Below are positions 1 to 10,706 of a stretch of DNA of 64,000 nucleotides, piece by piece. A model generated the notes under the pieces. The model searched no databases, had not been told where the DNA came from, and saw only the letters and a list, made by a program, of their open reading frames with translations. Source of the stretch: Planctomycetota bacterium (GTDB lineage Bacteria; Planctomycetota; PLA2; JAEUHO01); contig JADZCA010000062.1 of assembly GCA_020851795.1 (NCBI GenBank), positions 17,967 through 81,966 of the forward strand. The letters run 5' to 3'. The translations under genes were made by a program, and so were the position numbers. How positions within the stretch are numbered: the stretch's first letter is position 1; each line of letters begins with the position of its first letter.

Positions 1-174
1 GAGGCCGCACGGGCCGAGGCGAGGCCAAGCACCGCAGGCGAAGAGCCCCGGAGGCGGGTTCCTGACCCGCTGAGGAGGCGCTTCGCCGAGGACGCCTCGC
101 CGCCGCCCGGTCCGTGCGGACGCAGCAGGGAGGGTTCCGAAACAGAGCCGAGGCTCCGCCGCCCGGAGGCCGCC

Positions 175-630
175 ATGACGACCGAGGTCGCCGTCGCCGT
201 CGAGGTGCTCGCGCACGGCGTCGGGCTGCCCCTGCCCGCCTACGCGACCGACGGCGCGGCCGGCATGGACCTGCTCGCCGCGGTGGGGGAGCCGCTCGTC
301 CTCGCCCCGGGCGCGCGCGTCGTCGTCCCGACGGGGCTGCGCATCGCGGTCCCCGAGGGCTACGAGGCGCAGGTGCGCGCGCGCAGCGGGCTCGCGCTCC
401 GCCACGGGCTCGTCGTGCCCAACGCGCCGGGGACCATCGACGCCGACTACCGCGGCGAGGTGGGCGTCATCCTCTGGAACGCCGGCAGCGAGCCGGTGCG
501 CATCGAGCGCGGGATGCGCGTCGCCCAGCTCGTCGTCGCCCCCGTGGCGCGCGCGACGTGGGTCCCCACGACGCCGCTCCCGCCCACGGGCCGCGGCGCC
601 GGCGGCTTCGGCCACACCGGCACGCGGTAG
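175..630 (+). CDS. dut: dUTP diphosphatase (dUTPase)
   Basis: Hydrolyses dUTP to dUMP and pyrophosphate, keeping uracil out of DNA and supplying dUMP for thymidylate synthesis; the family is a cytosolic homotrimer. All five trimeric dUTPase motifs are present in order: AGMDL (29-33), RARSGLA (68-74), [13 protein letters not shown] (83-95, containing the catalytic Asp), [10 protein letters not shown] (112-121) and the C-terminal arm GAGGFGHTG (141-149). At 151 residues it is a normal length. The ATG is chosen because GGAGG lies at 165-169, five bases upstream. It is convergent with the next gene across a 64-base GC-rich gap. Confidence 0.97.
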   Translation: MTTEVAVAVEVLAHGVGLPLPAYATDGAAGMDLLAAVGEPLVLAPGARVVVPTGLRIAVPEGYEAQVRARSGLALRHGLVVPNAPGTIDADYRGEVGVILWNAGSEPVRIERGMRVAQLVVAPVARATWVPTTPLPPTGRGAGGFGHTGTR

Positions 631-694
631 CCGGCGCCGCGCGCGCGAGGCGGTTTGAGCCCCCCGCTCGACCGCGCGCGTCGCGCACCGACGG

Positions 695-2968
695 TCACCT
701 CGACGGCCACGTCCCGTCCGCTCCCTCCGTGAACCGCCACCACGTCGGGCGCCCGCTCGAGTCGGGCATGAGGATCCACCGCGTCGCTTCGGTCACGTCC
801 CGCTGCCGGTCGCGGATGGTCACGACGCCGTGCGTCGCGTCCAGGAGCGTGACGCCTTCGACCGCGTAGTCGCGGAAGACGAGCACGGGGGACTCCCCGC
901 GCTGCACCGACGCCCAGGTCCGCTCGAGGTCTTCCTTGAAGCGCGGCCGCGCGCGGGCGAGCGGTGAAACCATGAACTCGAACGCCTTGAGGAACACGGA
1001 CCGGTCATAGACGCGACCGCCGCCCCCGCACTGCGGGCACTTCGTGCCGAACCACCGCCCGTCTCCGGAGCACTTCGGGCACCGCGCGAGCAGGCCGGCC
1101 CAGGCGCGCGCGAACTCGTGGGCTCGACGGCGCAGCGCCGCCTCCGCCTCGCTCGGGGCGACGGCGGTGGCGGCGGGCGGGGCGGTCGCGGGCGCCGCGG
1201 CCGTCGCCGCCGCGGAGGCGTCCTGCACGCTCGCGAGCAGGCTGAGGGCCGCGATCGCGGTCGCGTAGACGCGCCCGCCGTCCGGGCCCCACGGATCGAC
1301 CGGGTCCCACGACCCGGCGTACAGACACGGCGTCGTGTCTCGGCGTTGGGCGCCGAGCAGCGCCGCCGAGAGCGCCGCGTTCCACCGGCTCCGGGCTTCG
1401 CCGCCCACGAGGGCCATCGCTTCCGTGGCGCAGTACCAGTAGTAGAGGTCGATCGAGCCACGGTCCGTCTCCCAGACCGGCCGGTGCTCGAGGAGCAACG
1501 CGATCCCGCGGCGCAGCGGTTCGGAGGCGTTCGGCGACTCGCCGGCGGTCAGACGAACGACGAGCGCGACCGCCGTCATCGACTCCGACTTCGCCGCCGG
1601 GAACTTGTCGACCAGTTCCGTCGGCCGTGCCGGGCCCGTCCCCCGTTGCTGGTACCCGACGCGCCCGGTCTCCGGGTCGGTCATCTTCCCCACCCAGTCC
1701 CTGGCGGCCCGCAGCGCCGTGTCGTCGGAGGCGAGCGGAGGCAGCGACGTCGGCCACTGCGGGTGCGGCCCGCGCGCAGCGAAGAGCACGCCGGCCATCC
1801 ACCCCGTCACCGACGTGTCCGAGTCGCCGGGCTGCACGCCGTACCGCCACCCACCCTGCGGGTTGCGCGACGCGAGGATGAAGTCCACGGCCTTCTGTGC
1901 GGCCACCCGCAGCGGCTCGCTCGGCGAGCGCACGCACGCCTCGACGAGCGCGCGGGCGGCGACGGCGTGGTTGTACACGTAGTGGCCGTGGGTGCGGCTC
2001 CCCACGCATCCTTGGGCGTCCTGCACCGAGCGCAGGAACTTCAGTCCCGCGGCCACGGTCGGCCCGAACGGCGCGGGGGACCGATGGTCGTACCCCGCCC
2101 GGAGGAACGCGAGGAGCGCGAGCCCCGTCACGCCCACGTCGTACTGCGCCTTGCCCGCGCCGTCGGGGCCTTCGTCCAGCCGCTTCGTCCCGTCGCACCA
2201 GCGACGGAAGCCCTCGGACTCCCAGCCCCCGTCTCCCGACGCGTGCGCCGCGAGCCAGGTCAACGCCCGCGCCACCGCGTCCTGCGCGGGGCCCGGTCGC
2301 ACCCCCGTGGGCGCGTCGGGACGCGCGCTCGCGCCCGCGGCGCTCGGCTGCGCGGCGGGCGCGGTCGCGCCGGTGCGCAGCACGTGCCGCAGGCTCGCGC
2401 GGTTGCCCGCGGCGTCCACGGCGACGAAGTCGAGCACGAGGTCGCCCTGCTCCGGCAGGACGTAGGTCAGCTCGAACGAGCCGTCCGACTCGACCTTCAC
2501 CGCGTGGTCGTTGACCCTCAGCGTCACCGGCGACACGTCGCGGACCTCGCCGTCGAGCGTGACCTCGCCCGACCTCAGGTCGCTTCGCGGAGACGCCTCG
2601 ACGGACAGGACGGGCGGCGTGCCGTCCACGCGGACGGGACGCTCCACGACGGTCGCGGGCGCGCCCGGCAAAGCCGCGACGACGCGGAGGCGCAGGATCC
2701 CGTCCCGCTCGGCGCGGACCGACGCGCGGAATCGCCCGCCGTCCTGTTCCGCCGCGACCCCGTTGACCCGCACCACCGTCGCCGCGCCCGTCGAGTCCAC
2801 GGCCGAGCCCGTGACGACGAACTCACGCGGGACGTACGCCTCCGCCGCCGGTTCGTCGATCGTCACGGTCACGCCGTCGGCGGACGCGCGCGTGGACACG
2901 CCGCACGCGACCAGCAACCCGAGCAGGGCCGCCGTCGCACGCCGAGACCGCGCCGAGATCGACCGCAC
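695..2968 (-). CDS. secreted toroid (prenyltransferase/squalene-oxidase repeat) protein with Ig-like domains and zinc finger
   Basis: 757 residues. The N-terminus is a signal peptide with a possible lipobox (LVAC, Cys22). Two Ig/Big-like beta domains follow (about 33-110 and 113-200, the second with RVNDHAVKVESDGSFE). Next is an alpha/alpha toroid region of roughly residues 230-580 with repeated GGW motifs (DGGWESEG, QGGWRYG) like squalene-cyclase or alpha-macroglobulin-type repeats. An Ala/Pro linker leads to a DnaJ-like double-knuckle zinc finger (CPKC at 630-633, CPQC at 644-647) and a C-terminal domain. No catalytic DxDD-type cyclase motif was noticed, so a binding or structural role seems likelier than a cyclase. 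The GTG start has AAGGAGG at 2976-2982 (7-base spacing) and a TAGATT -10 box at 2994-2999. Such proteins are common in planctomycetes; the function is unknown. Confidence 0.8.
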   Translation of the reverse strand: MRSISARSRRATAALLGLLVACGVSTRASADGVTVTIDEPAAEAYVPREFVVTGSAVDSTGAATVVRVNGVAAEQDGGRFRASVRAERDGILRLRVVAALPGAPATVVERPVRVDGTPPVLSVEASPRSDLRSGEVTLDGEVRDVSPVTLRVNDHAVKVESDGSFELTYVLPEQGDLVLDFVAVDAAGNRASLRHVLRTGATAPAAQPSAAGASARPDAPTGVRPGPAQDAVARALTWLAAHASGDGGWESEGFRRWCDGTKRLDEGPDGAGKAQYDVGVTGLALLAFLRAGYDHRSPAPFGPTVAAGLKFLRSVQDAQGCVGSRTHGHYVYNHAVAARALVEACVRSPSEPLRVAAQKAVDFILASRNPQGGWRYGVQPGDSDTSVTGWMAGVLFAARGPHPQWPTSLPPLASDDTALRAARDWVGKMTDPETGRVGYQQRGTGPARPTELVDKFPAAKSESMTAVALVVRLTAGESPNASEPLRRGIALLLEHRPVWETDRGSIDLYYWYCATEAMALVGGEARSRWNAALSAALLGAQRRDTTPCLYAGSWDPVDPWGPDGGRVYATAIAALSLLASVQDASAAATAAAPATAPPAATAVAPSEAEAALRRRAHEFARAWAGLLARCPKCSGDGRWFGTKCPQCGGGGRVYDRSVFLKAFEFMVSPLARARPRFKEDLERTWASVQRGESPVLVFRDYAVEGVTLLDATHGVVTIRDRQRDVTEATRWILMPDSSGRPTWWRFTEGADGTWPSR

Positions 2969-3107
2969 GCCGAGCCCTCCTTCGACCCGTCCGAATCTAC
3001 CACTCGCCGACGGTCGTCGAGTGCGCCCCGACGACCCGCGAGCCGCCGTCCGGTGCCGCGTGGCGCCCGCCGCGCGACGGGCCCCGTCCCTCGTGGGCGC
3101 GGCGGGC

Positions 3108-4730
3108 CTACTCCTCGGGGAGCGCGGGGCCCTCGCGGTCGTCCTTGGGCTTCTTGACCTCGGTGATCGTCCCCTCGGCGAGGAGGAGCACGCCCGCGGT
3201 GGACGCCGCGTTCTCGAGCGCGATGCGCACGACCTTGGTGGGGTCCACGATCCCCGCCGCGAACATCGAGCCCCACGTGCCGGCCGCCGCGTCGAAGCCG
3301 ACGTCGCCGCCGCTCCCGCGCATCTTCTCGAGCACCACGCCGTCGTCGTAGCCCGAGTTCCTCGCGATCTGGCGCGCGGGCACCTCCAGCGCCTTCGCGA
3401 CGATGCGCAGCCCCGTGCGCACGTCGCCGTCGCCGCGGGCGAGCTCGCCCTCGACGGCCGCCGCCGCGCGCACCAGCGCGAGCCCGCCGCCGGGCACGAT
3501 GCCCTCGGCCACCGCGGCCTTCGTCGCCGCGATCGCGTCCTCGAAGGCCTCCTTGCGGTTCTTCAGGTCGGCCTCCGACGGCGCGCCCACCCGGATCACC
3601 GCGACCCCGCCCGCGAGCTTGGCGAGGCGCTCCTCGAGCTTCTCGCGGTCGTAGTCCGACGTCGTCTTGGCGAGCTGCGCCTTGAGGTCGCGCACGCGGC
3701 CCTCGATCGCGGCGCGCTCGCCGCCGCCCCCGACCACCGTCGTGGACTCGCGGTCCACGACGACGCGCTTGGCCGTCCCGAGGCGCAGCGTCTCGGGGTG
3801 GTCGAGCCGCACGCCGAGGTCGGCCGACACCACCGACCCGCCGGTCAGCACCGCGAGGTCCTCGAGGATCTCCTTGCGGCGGTCGCCGAAGCCCGGCGCC
3901 TTGACCGCGCACGACGAGATCGTGCCCCGGACGCGGTTGACGACGAGCGTGGCGAGCGCGTCGCCCTCGACGTCCTCGGCCACGACGAGCACCGGGCGCC
4001 CCTCCTTGACCAGCCGCTCGAGCACCGGGACGAGGTCGGAGAACGCCGAGATCCGCCGGTCCACGAGCAGGATCCGCGGCGCCTCGAGCACGCACTCCAT
4101 CCGCTCGGGCCGCGTCACGAAGTAGGGGGACAGCCAGCCGCGGTCGAAGCGCATCCCCTCGACGACCTCGAGCACCGTCTCGGTGCCCTTGGCCTCCTCG
4201 AGCGTGACCGCGCCCTCGGGCCCGACGCGCTCCATCGCGTCGGCGACCATCGCGCCCATCACCGGGTCGTTGTGGGCCGACACCGTCGCGACCGCCGCGC
4301 GCTCGGCGCGCCCCGGCACCGGCCGCGAGAGCGCCTTGAGGGCCGCGACCGCGGCCGCGACCCCGCGGTCGATGCCGCGCCGCACGTCCACCGCGCTCGC
4401 GCCCGCGACGACGTTGCGCAGGCCCTCGGCGAAGAGCGCGTGCGCGATCAGCGTCGAGGTCGTCGTCCCGTCGCCCACCGCGTCGCCGGTGCGCACCGCG
4501 GCCTCGCGCAGCATCCGCGCGCCGAGGTTCTCCTCGGGGTCCTCGAGCTCGACCTGCTTGGCGATCGTCACGCCGTCGTTGCAGACGAGCGGCCCGCCCC
4601 ACGCGCGCTCGAGCAGCATCGAGCGCGAGCGCGGCCCGAGCGTCGCGCGCACCGCGTCCGCGAGCGCAGCGGCCCCGGCGAGGACCTTCCTGCGGGCCTC
4701 GTCACCGAAGCAAAGACGGGTCGCGGCCAT
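3108..4730 (-). CDS. groL: divergent GroEL paralogue (chaperonin 60)
   Basis: 540 residues, full length for a group I chaperonin subunit. The ATPase motif DGTTT starts at Asp87, exactly the canonical position, and the conserved Asp of the intermediate domain (FEDAIAATKAA) is retained. It diverges at the nucleotide site: the usual GPKGRN is GPRSRS (32-37) and the Lys before DGVT is Asn51. The C-terminus ends in an acidic tail with no Gly-Gly-Met repeats. Among the three GroELs in this window it is the most diverged. It is the last gene of an apparent operon CBS protein-UspA-groEL, only 24 bases after the usp stop, so it is probably a stress- or condition-specific chaperonin rather than the housekeeping one. 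Confidence 0.93.
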   Translation of the reverse strand: MAATRLCFGDEARRKVLAGAAALADAVRATLGPRSRSMLLERAWGGPLVCNDGVTIAKQVELEDPEENLGARMLREAAVRTGDAVGDGTTTSTLIAHALFAEGLRNVVAGASAVDVRRGIDRGVAAAVAALKALSRPVPGRAERAAVATVSAHNDPVMGAMVADAMERVGPEGAVTLEEAKGTETVLEVVEGMRFDRGWLSPYFVTRPERMECVLEAPRILLVDRRISAFSDLVPVLERLVKEGRPVLVVAEDVEGDALATLVVNRVRGTISSCAVKAPGFGDRRKEILEDLAVLTGGSVVSADLGVRLDHPETLRLGTAKRVVVDRESTTVVGGGGERAAIEGRVRDLKAQLAKTTSDYDREKLEERLAKLAGGVAVIRVGAPSEADLKNRKEAFEDAIAATKAAVAEGIVPGGGLALVRAAAAVEGELARGDGDVRTGLRIVAKALEVPARQIARNSGYDDGVVLEKMRGSGGDVGFDAAAGTWGSMFAAGIVDPTKVVRIALENAASTAGVLLLAEGTITEVKKPKDDREGPALPEE

Positions 4731-4754
4731 GACGGGTCTCCCCGTCCCGGCGCG

Positions 4755-5228
4755 TCACGCCCGGCCGGCGGGCTCCCGCACCAGGACGACCGGGACCCTC
4801 GCCGTCTTGAGGACGTCGGTGGCCACGCTCCCCATGAGCGCGCGCCCGATCCCCGTGCGGCCGTGGGTCCCCATGACGATCACCTCGGCGCCCAGCCGCT
4901 CCGCCTCGCGGCGGATCGTGCCGGTCGGGTCGCCGTCGCGCACCACCGTGATCTCGGTCCGCACGTCGTGCGCGAGCGCGGCGTCCGGGACCAGCCGACG
5001 CAGGTGGTGGTGCACCTTCTTCTCGTGGGCCGCGTCGGACTCCGGGCTCGAGGGCAGCATCACCACCGGGGTGGCGTCGAGCGGCGAGAGCACGTAGGCC
5101 GGCTCCCAGACGTGCAGCAGGTGGACCATCCCGCCGTCCCCGGCCAGGGCGAACGCGAGCGCGACGGCCGCGTCGCCGGTGGGGGACAGGTCGGTGGGGC
5201 ACAGCACGTTCTTGAACGGGGGCTTCAC
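4755..5228 (-). CDS. universal stress protein, UspA family (ATP-binding type)
   Basis: 157 residues, a single Usp domain. The N-terminus KNVLCPTDLSPTG is the usual first strand. The ATP-binding signature G-2x-G-9x-G-S is intact in GTHGRTGIGRALMGSVA near the C-terminus, so it should bind ATP. The GTG start has GGAGGGAGA a few bases upstream. It lies between a CBS-domain gene (23 bases upstream) and a divergent groEL (24 bases downstream) in the same direction, a grouping typical of dormancy, hypoxia or stress regulons. The exact ligand partner is unknown. Confidence 0.93.
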   Translation of the reverse strand: MKPPFKNVLCPTDLSPTGDAAVALAFALAGDGGMVHLLHVWEPAYVLSPLDATPVVMLPSSPESDAAHEKKVHHHLRRLVPDAALAHDVRTEITVVRDGDPTGTIRREAERLGAEVIVMGTHGRTGIGRALMGSVATDVLKTARVPVVLVREPAGRA

Positions 5229-5251
5229 GGCGCGTCTCCCTCCACGTCGTC

Positions 5252-5860
5252 CTAGCGGTCACCGCCCTGCGTCAGGGCGTCGAGGATCTCGAAGGTGCCG
5301 ACGATCCCGGCGAAGTGGCCGCGGCTGGCGACGAGCACCCGGTGGATCCGGTGCTTCACCATCGTCGCCGCGACCTCGGACAGCGGGGCGTCGTCGGGCA
5401 CCGAGAGGACCTCGGCGGTCATCACGTCCTCGGCGGTCTCCTCGGTCTCCTCCGGGATCTCGGAGGTCTCGAAGTCGTCGTCGAGCAGCTCCTCCGACGA
5501 CAGGCGGTAGAACGCCCGGCCGCGGCGCGGACGGGCGTCGGGGTCCTCAACGTAGCGCTCGACGAGGTCGCGCATCGAGATCACCCCGACGATCTGCCCC
5601 GTCTCGTCGGTGACGGGGGCGCCGGTGATGCGGTTCTCGGTGAGGATCCGCTCGACCTCGGACAGGGGCGTCGTGCGGTCCACCGTGATCACGTCGCGAC
5701 GCATGACGTCGCGGGCGGTGAGCTGGGGCCAGCCGCGGCGCGGGCGGCGCGGGGCCGCCGCGGCGCGCGCCTTGCCGGCCCCGCGACGCTTCGCCTTGCC
5801 GCCCTTGCCGGCCGGGACGGCCTTGGCGGCGGGACGGCGCTTGCGGGCACGGGCGGTCAT
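5252..5860 (-). CDS. CBS-domain protein with basic N-terminal tail
   Basis: 202 residues. The first 45 are very rich in Lys, Arg, Ala and Pro and look like a nucleic-acid-binding or flexible tail. Two CBS domains follow (about 50-105 beginning TARDVMRRDVITVD, and about 145-198 beginning AEDVMTAEVLSVPDD), separated by an acidic insert (SSEELLDDDFETSEIPEE). CBS pairs bind adenine nucleotides and act as energy sensors. The ATG at the basic tail is chosen because further upstream the frame only covers the divergent promoter region. It is the first gene of the minus-strand operon with usp and groEL, divergent from the NtrC-like regulator across 240 bases. Confidence 0.88.
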   Translation of the reverse strand: MTARARKRRPAAKAVPAGKGGKAKRRGAGKARAAAAPRRPRRGWPQLTARDVMRRDVITVDRTTPLSEVERILTENRITGAPVTDETGQIVGVISMRDLVERYVEDPDARPRRGRAFYRLSSEELLDDDFETSEIPEETEETAEDVMTAEVLSVPDDAPLSEVAATMVKHRIHRVLVASRGHFAGIVGTFEILDALTQGGDR

Positions 5861-6087
5861 GGCGTGGACTCCGGGTCCCGCGGGCACGGGCCTCCGCGGG
5901 CGCCGAGCCCGAAAGCCAACGTCGTGCCGCTCGCGTGGAAAGCGCCCGGGATCGCCTCGGGGGGCCTCCGAGGGCCCCGGCGGGCCCTTCCGACCCGGGG
6001 GGGATGGCTCCTTCGTGAGCAAGGATCCCCACGGGGGTTGGGGGGCCGTCCCCCGAGGGGTTGCGGGGGTCTGCGGGGTCGCTGTGC

Positions 6088-6093
6088 TAGGTT
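6088..6093 (+). promoter_or_regulatory. -10 box TAGGTT for the NtrC-like gene
   Basis: TAGGTT ends seven bases before the GTG start, so the transcript would start at or next to the start codon (leaderless type). No Shine-Dalgarno sequence is seen. Confidence 0.5.
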
Positions 6094-6100
6094 CCGGCCC

Positions 6101-7464
<1,364 letters not shown>

Positions 7465-7468
<4 letters not shown>

Positions 7469-8607
7469 CCGAGCCCGTCGTCGGCATCCGCGCGATCCGC
7501 CGCGCGCTGCAGCTCGGCGACGACGACGAGGCGCTCGTGCACGCCGCGGCCCGCCGGCTCGTCGCCGAGGTGGACGGCTGGGTGGACCGCTTCTACGCCC
7601 GCATCACCTCCGACCCGGGCGCGGCCGCGATGCTGCACGACGCGGCGGTGGTCGTGCGCCTGCGCCACACGCTCTGCGCGTGGGCGCACGAGTGGCTGAC
7701 GCTGCCCTACGACGAGCCCTACGAACGCGCGCGCGCCGAGATCGGGCGGGCGCACGTGCGCATCGGCCTCCCGCAGCACCTGATGGTGACGTCGATGGGC
7801 AGCCTGCGCCGCGACGTCGTCGCGTCGGTGGAGCGGCTGTGGGCCGACGACCCGGCGGCCCGCGACGCCGTGCGGCGCGCGGTCACCAAGGTGCTCGACC
7901 TCGAGCTCGCGCTGATGCTCGGCCAGTTCGAGCGCCGCACGCGCGAGGTCGAGCGCGACCGTTCGCGGTCCGAGGACGTGCGGCGCTTCGGCCGGCGCGT
8001 CGAGAAGACGATCGGCGACGGCGTCTCGGCGGCGCTCTGCTACGCGCACCTCGTGCGCGCCAGCGGCGACGCGGAGCAGCGCTCGACGTGGCTCTCCCAC
8101 CTCGAGGGAGCGCTCAAGGGCCTGCTCGCGACGGTGCGCCGCGCCGCGCCGCCGCTCGAGGAGGAGCCCGTCGGGCGGTTCGCGCTGGGCGACCTCGCGG
8201 CCTCGGCGCTCGCCGACGTCAGCCTCGCCGCGCGCACCGTCGCGACGGTGGCGGTCGAGCCGCCCGACCTCGAGGTCGTCGCGCGGCCCGCCGCGCTGCA
8301 CCGCGCGCTCGTCGAGCTGCTGCAGAACGCCGCCAACCACGACCCCGGCGGCACCGTGCGCCTGCGGTCCCGCGCCGACACCGACGGCTCGGTGGTCGTC
8401 GAAGTGACCGACGGCGGGCCCGGTTGGCCCCCCGACGTCGTCGGCTCCGACGAGCTGGGCGCGGGACGCGGCGGCGTCGGGCTCTCCGTGGCGGCCGACG
8501 TCGCCGAGACGCACGGCGGGCGGCTCGAGCTCTTCGCCGCGCCCGGCGGCGGCGCGGGCGCGCGGCTGCGGCTGCCGCGCGCGGGCGACCGCAAGGACGC
8601 GTCGTGA
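7465..8607 (+). CDS. globin-coupled sensor fused to histidine-kinase-type ATPase
   Basis: 380 residues. Residues 1-155 match the protoglobin/globin-coupled-sensor fold: VDRFYARI with a B-helix Tyr44 and the hallmark IGRAHVRIGLP with presumed proximal haem ligand His97. A coiled linker and four-helix region follow (170-240). The C-terminal HATPase_c domain has an N-box (ELLQNAANHD), G1 (DGGPG) and G2 (GGVGLSV). No canonical H-box (HExxxP or similar) is visible in the dimerisation region; the only nearby His is in CYAHLVR, so autophosphorylation is uncertain. The start is GTG overlapping the upstream stop by four bases. Likely an oxygen, NO or redox sensor acting on the adjacent NtrC-like regulator, directly or through the next kinase. 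Confidence 0.85.
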
Positions 8608-9911
8608 GGGTCGCGGTCCGCATCTCCGACGGCGCGCTGCGGCGCGCGCTCACCGACCTGCTCACGGTCGCGGGCCACGAGGTCGTCGGCGCGGGCCGCA
8701 GCGACGCCGCGCCCGACCTGCTCGTCCTGTCGGCGCCGGGCCTCGGCGCGCCGCCCAAGGGCGTGCCGACGCTGTACCTGCGCCCGCCCCTCGACGGCGA
8801 GCCCGACCTCGACCCCGAGGCGTCGCTCGCGCACGCGATCGCCACGGGCGGCGCGTCGGTGTGGTCGTCGCCGCTCGACCCGGCGCGCCTCGTGTCGGCC
8901 CTCGCGCCGTGTGCGGCCGTCGCGCGCCCCGGCGTGCGGCGGGCGCCGCCCGAGTCGAGCCTCGACCTCGCGCCCGAGCCGTGGGCGCTCTTCGAGCCCT
9001 CCTCGGGTCGCTTCCTGTGGACGAACGAGGCGGGGCGCGCCGCGTCGGGCGGCGCCGACGTGGTGCGCGCGCTGCTCGCCGAGCGCCACGCGGCGGACCT
9101 GCGCGGCGCGCTCGCCGCCGACGCCGCCGGACGGCGCGTGGTGGACGGCCCCGACGGCCGCCGGCTGGCGCTGTGGTGGACCGCCGCGGGCGGGCTGCGC
9201 GTGCTCGGGATGCTGTCCTGGCCCAGCGTCGAGGCGCTGGGCGCGGAGGGCAACTTGCGCACCCTCGCCGAGATCGGCCGCGCGGCGTCGGTGCTCGCGC
9301 ACGAGATCCGCAACCCGATCGCCGCGCTCTCCGGCGCGCTCGACGTGCTCGCCGAGGCCGGGACCGCGGAGGAGCGCGCCGAGATCCTCGGGATGGCCCG
9401 CGACCGGCTGCGCGGCATGCGCGCGCTGCTCGACGACGTGCTCCGGTTCGCGCGGCCCTTCCACGGCGCGCCGGTGCCCGTGGACGTGGGGGCGGTGGTG
9501 GCGTCGGCGGTGGGCACGCTCGCGGCCGACCCGCGCTTCCGTCCCGTCGAGGTGAAGGTGGACGTGCCCGCCGACGCCGTCACGGCGCTCGCCCACGAGG
9601 AGCCGCTGCGCCAGGCGCTGCTCAACCTGCTGCTCAACGCGGCCGAGGCGCAGAGCGGCACCGGGCGCGTGTTCGTGCGCGTCGTCCTCGACGGCGACCG
9701 CGTGGTGCTGCGGGTGCGCGACGAGGGCCCCGGGATCCGCCCCGAGCACCTCGAGCGCGTCTTCGAGCCCTTCTGGACGACGAAGCCCTCCGGCACCGGC
9801 CTCGGTCTCGCCTACGTGCGCAAGGTCGCCGAGGCCGCCGGCGGCCGCGCGACCGCCGAGTCGTCGGAACGCGGGGCCTGCTTCCGCATCGACCTCCGCC
9901 TCGTCGCGTAG
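8604..9911 (+). CDS. NtrB-like sensor histidine kinase
   Basis: 435 residues. The N-terminal 110 residues look like a degenerate receiver domain lacking a clear phospho-Asp. A PAS-like segment (EPWALFEPSSGRFLWTNEAG) follows. The HisKA domain has a canonical H-box VLAHEIRNPIAAL and the catalytic domain has LLNLLLNAAEA, DEGPGI, FEPFWTTKPSGTGLGL. No transmembrane helix was seen, so it is cytosolic. The GTG start overlaps the globin-kinase stop by four bases, giving a translationally coupled regulator-sensor-kinase operon. It is the most obvious phosphodonor for the NtrC-like regulator, with the globin kinase as a possible partner or co-sensor. Confidence 0.93.
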   Translation: MRVAVRISDGALRRALTDLLTVAGHEVVGAGRSDAAPDLLVLSAPGLGAPPKGVPTLYLRPPLDGEPDLDPEASLAHAIATGGASVWSSPLDPARLVSALAPCAAVARPGVRRAPPESSLDLAPEPWALFEPSSGRFLWTNEAGRAASGGADVVRALLAERHAADLRGALAADAAGRRVVDGPDGRRLALWWTAAGGLRVLGMLSWPSVEALGAEGNLRTLAEIGRAASVLAHEIRNPIAALSGALDVLAEAGTAEERAEILGMARDRLRGMRALLDDVLRFARPFHGAPVPVDVGAVVASAVGTLAADPRFRPVEVKVDVPADAVTALAHEEPLRQALLNLLLNAAEAQSGTGRVFVRVVLDGDRVVLRVRDEGPGIRPEHLERVFEPFWTTKPSGTGLGLAYVRKVAEAAGGRATAESSERGACFRIDLRLVA

Positions 9912-9941
9912 CGGGCGCCTACGGGGTGCGGCGACCGAGGA

Positions 9942-9967
9942 GCACGGGCGCCCGCGGCGGCCCGTGC
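9942..9967 (+). terminator. possible terminator hairpin after the kinase operon
   Basis: An 8-bp perfect stem (GCACGGGC / GCCCGTGC) begins 31 bases after the stop. There is no clear T-tract, so it is weak. Confidence 0.3.
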
Positions 9968-10056
9968 GCGACGGGGCCCGCTGGACGCTCGGAAGACATC
10001 CCGCCCGGCCTCGTGGTCTCTCCGGCGGCCGATCCCTCGCAGCCCGTCCCTGACGC

Positions 10057-10186
10057 GTCGCCCGCGATTCGCTCAGGCCCGCGGGAGCGGCCGCGTCGAC
10101 CGCGTACTCGCGCTACCGTACGCCGAGCCGCGGCCCGACGACGAGGAGTCTGCGACGAGGTGGTGGGGCCGACGGGGCGCTGCGCC
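10057..10186 (+). repeat. 130-bp dispersed repeat, copy 1
   Basis: This stretch recurs at the right edge of the window (63872-64000) with roughly 90% identity and the same ends (GTCGCCCGCGATTCG to GGCGCTGCGCC). It lies in the 354-base gap between the kinase operon and a CBS gene. No ORF of interest is seen in it, and the rest of that gap holds nothing I recognise apart from a weak hairpin. Confidence 0.7.
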
Positions 10187-10265
10187 CCGGAGGACCGCGA
10201 ACCTCGGGCCTCAGCGAGCGCGGGCGCCCGCGGCCGGACGGCCGGCGCGCGCGCTCGGGCGGAAG

Positions 10266-10706
10266 TCAGCCGCCCATGACGTCGGCGGGGAGGGACAGCA
10301 CGACCTCCGCCACCTCGCCCGAGGCACGGCCGAAGCGGTGGACGAGGTCGTCGAGCGTGACGATGCCGACGAGGCGGCTCGTCGCGCGCGCGACGATCGG
10401 GAGCCGGCGGACGCGGTGCGCCCGCATGAGGGAGGCGGCCTCGACCGGGTCCACGTCGTCGGGCACGGTGACGCACGGCGCCGACATCACCTCCTGCACG
10501 TGGGCGCGCGTCGGGTCGAGCCCGCGCGCGATCGCCCGCAGCACGAGGTCGCGGTCGGTGACGACGCCCACCGGGCGCTCGCCCGCCACGACGACGAGGC
10601 AGCCGACGTCCTTCTCCGCCATGCGCCGCGCGGCGTCGAGCACCGAGAGCTCGGGCGTCGCGGTGACGACGTGACGGCTGCCGAGCGCGTTGAGCGGGAC
10701 GTTCAC
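10266..10706 (-). CDS. CBS-pair (Bateman module) protein
   Basis: 146 residues consisting almost wholly of two CBS domains (about 8-60 and 70-125: VQEVMSAPCVTVPDDVD, RRLPIVARATSRLVGIVTLDDL). This small stand-alone form resembles hypoxic-response-type CBS proteins and is expected to bind adenine nucleotides. GTG is chosen because AAGGAGGT lies at 10711-10718, four bases upstream. It is divergent from the Lon-like protease gene across 313 bases, so the two may share a regulatory region. Confidence 0.92.
   Translation of the reverse strand: MNVPLNALGSRHVVTATPELSVLDAARRMAEKDVGCLVVVAGERPVGVVTDRDLVLRAIARGLDPTRAHVQEVMSAPCVTVPDDVDPVEAASLMRAHRVRRLPIVARATSRLVGIVTLDDLVHRFGRASGEVAEVVLSLPADVMGG

Noticed and set aside
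1..174. Open frame running into dut from the window edge
   Set aside because: Pro/Arg-rich, low complexity, and GGAGG plus ATG mark the normal dut start. It could still be the 3' part of an unknown upstream gene, which cannot be judged here.
695..2968. Squalene-hopene cyclase
   Set aside because: Exported, no DxDD-like catalytic motif noticed, and fused to Ig-like and zinc-finger parts.
5315..6100. N-terminal extension of the NtrC-like gene over the divergent CBS region
   Set aside because: The antisense of a real CBS gene; the receiver fold starts at 6101.
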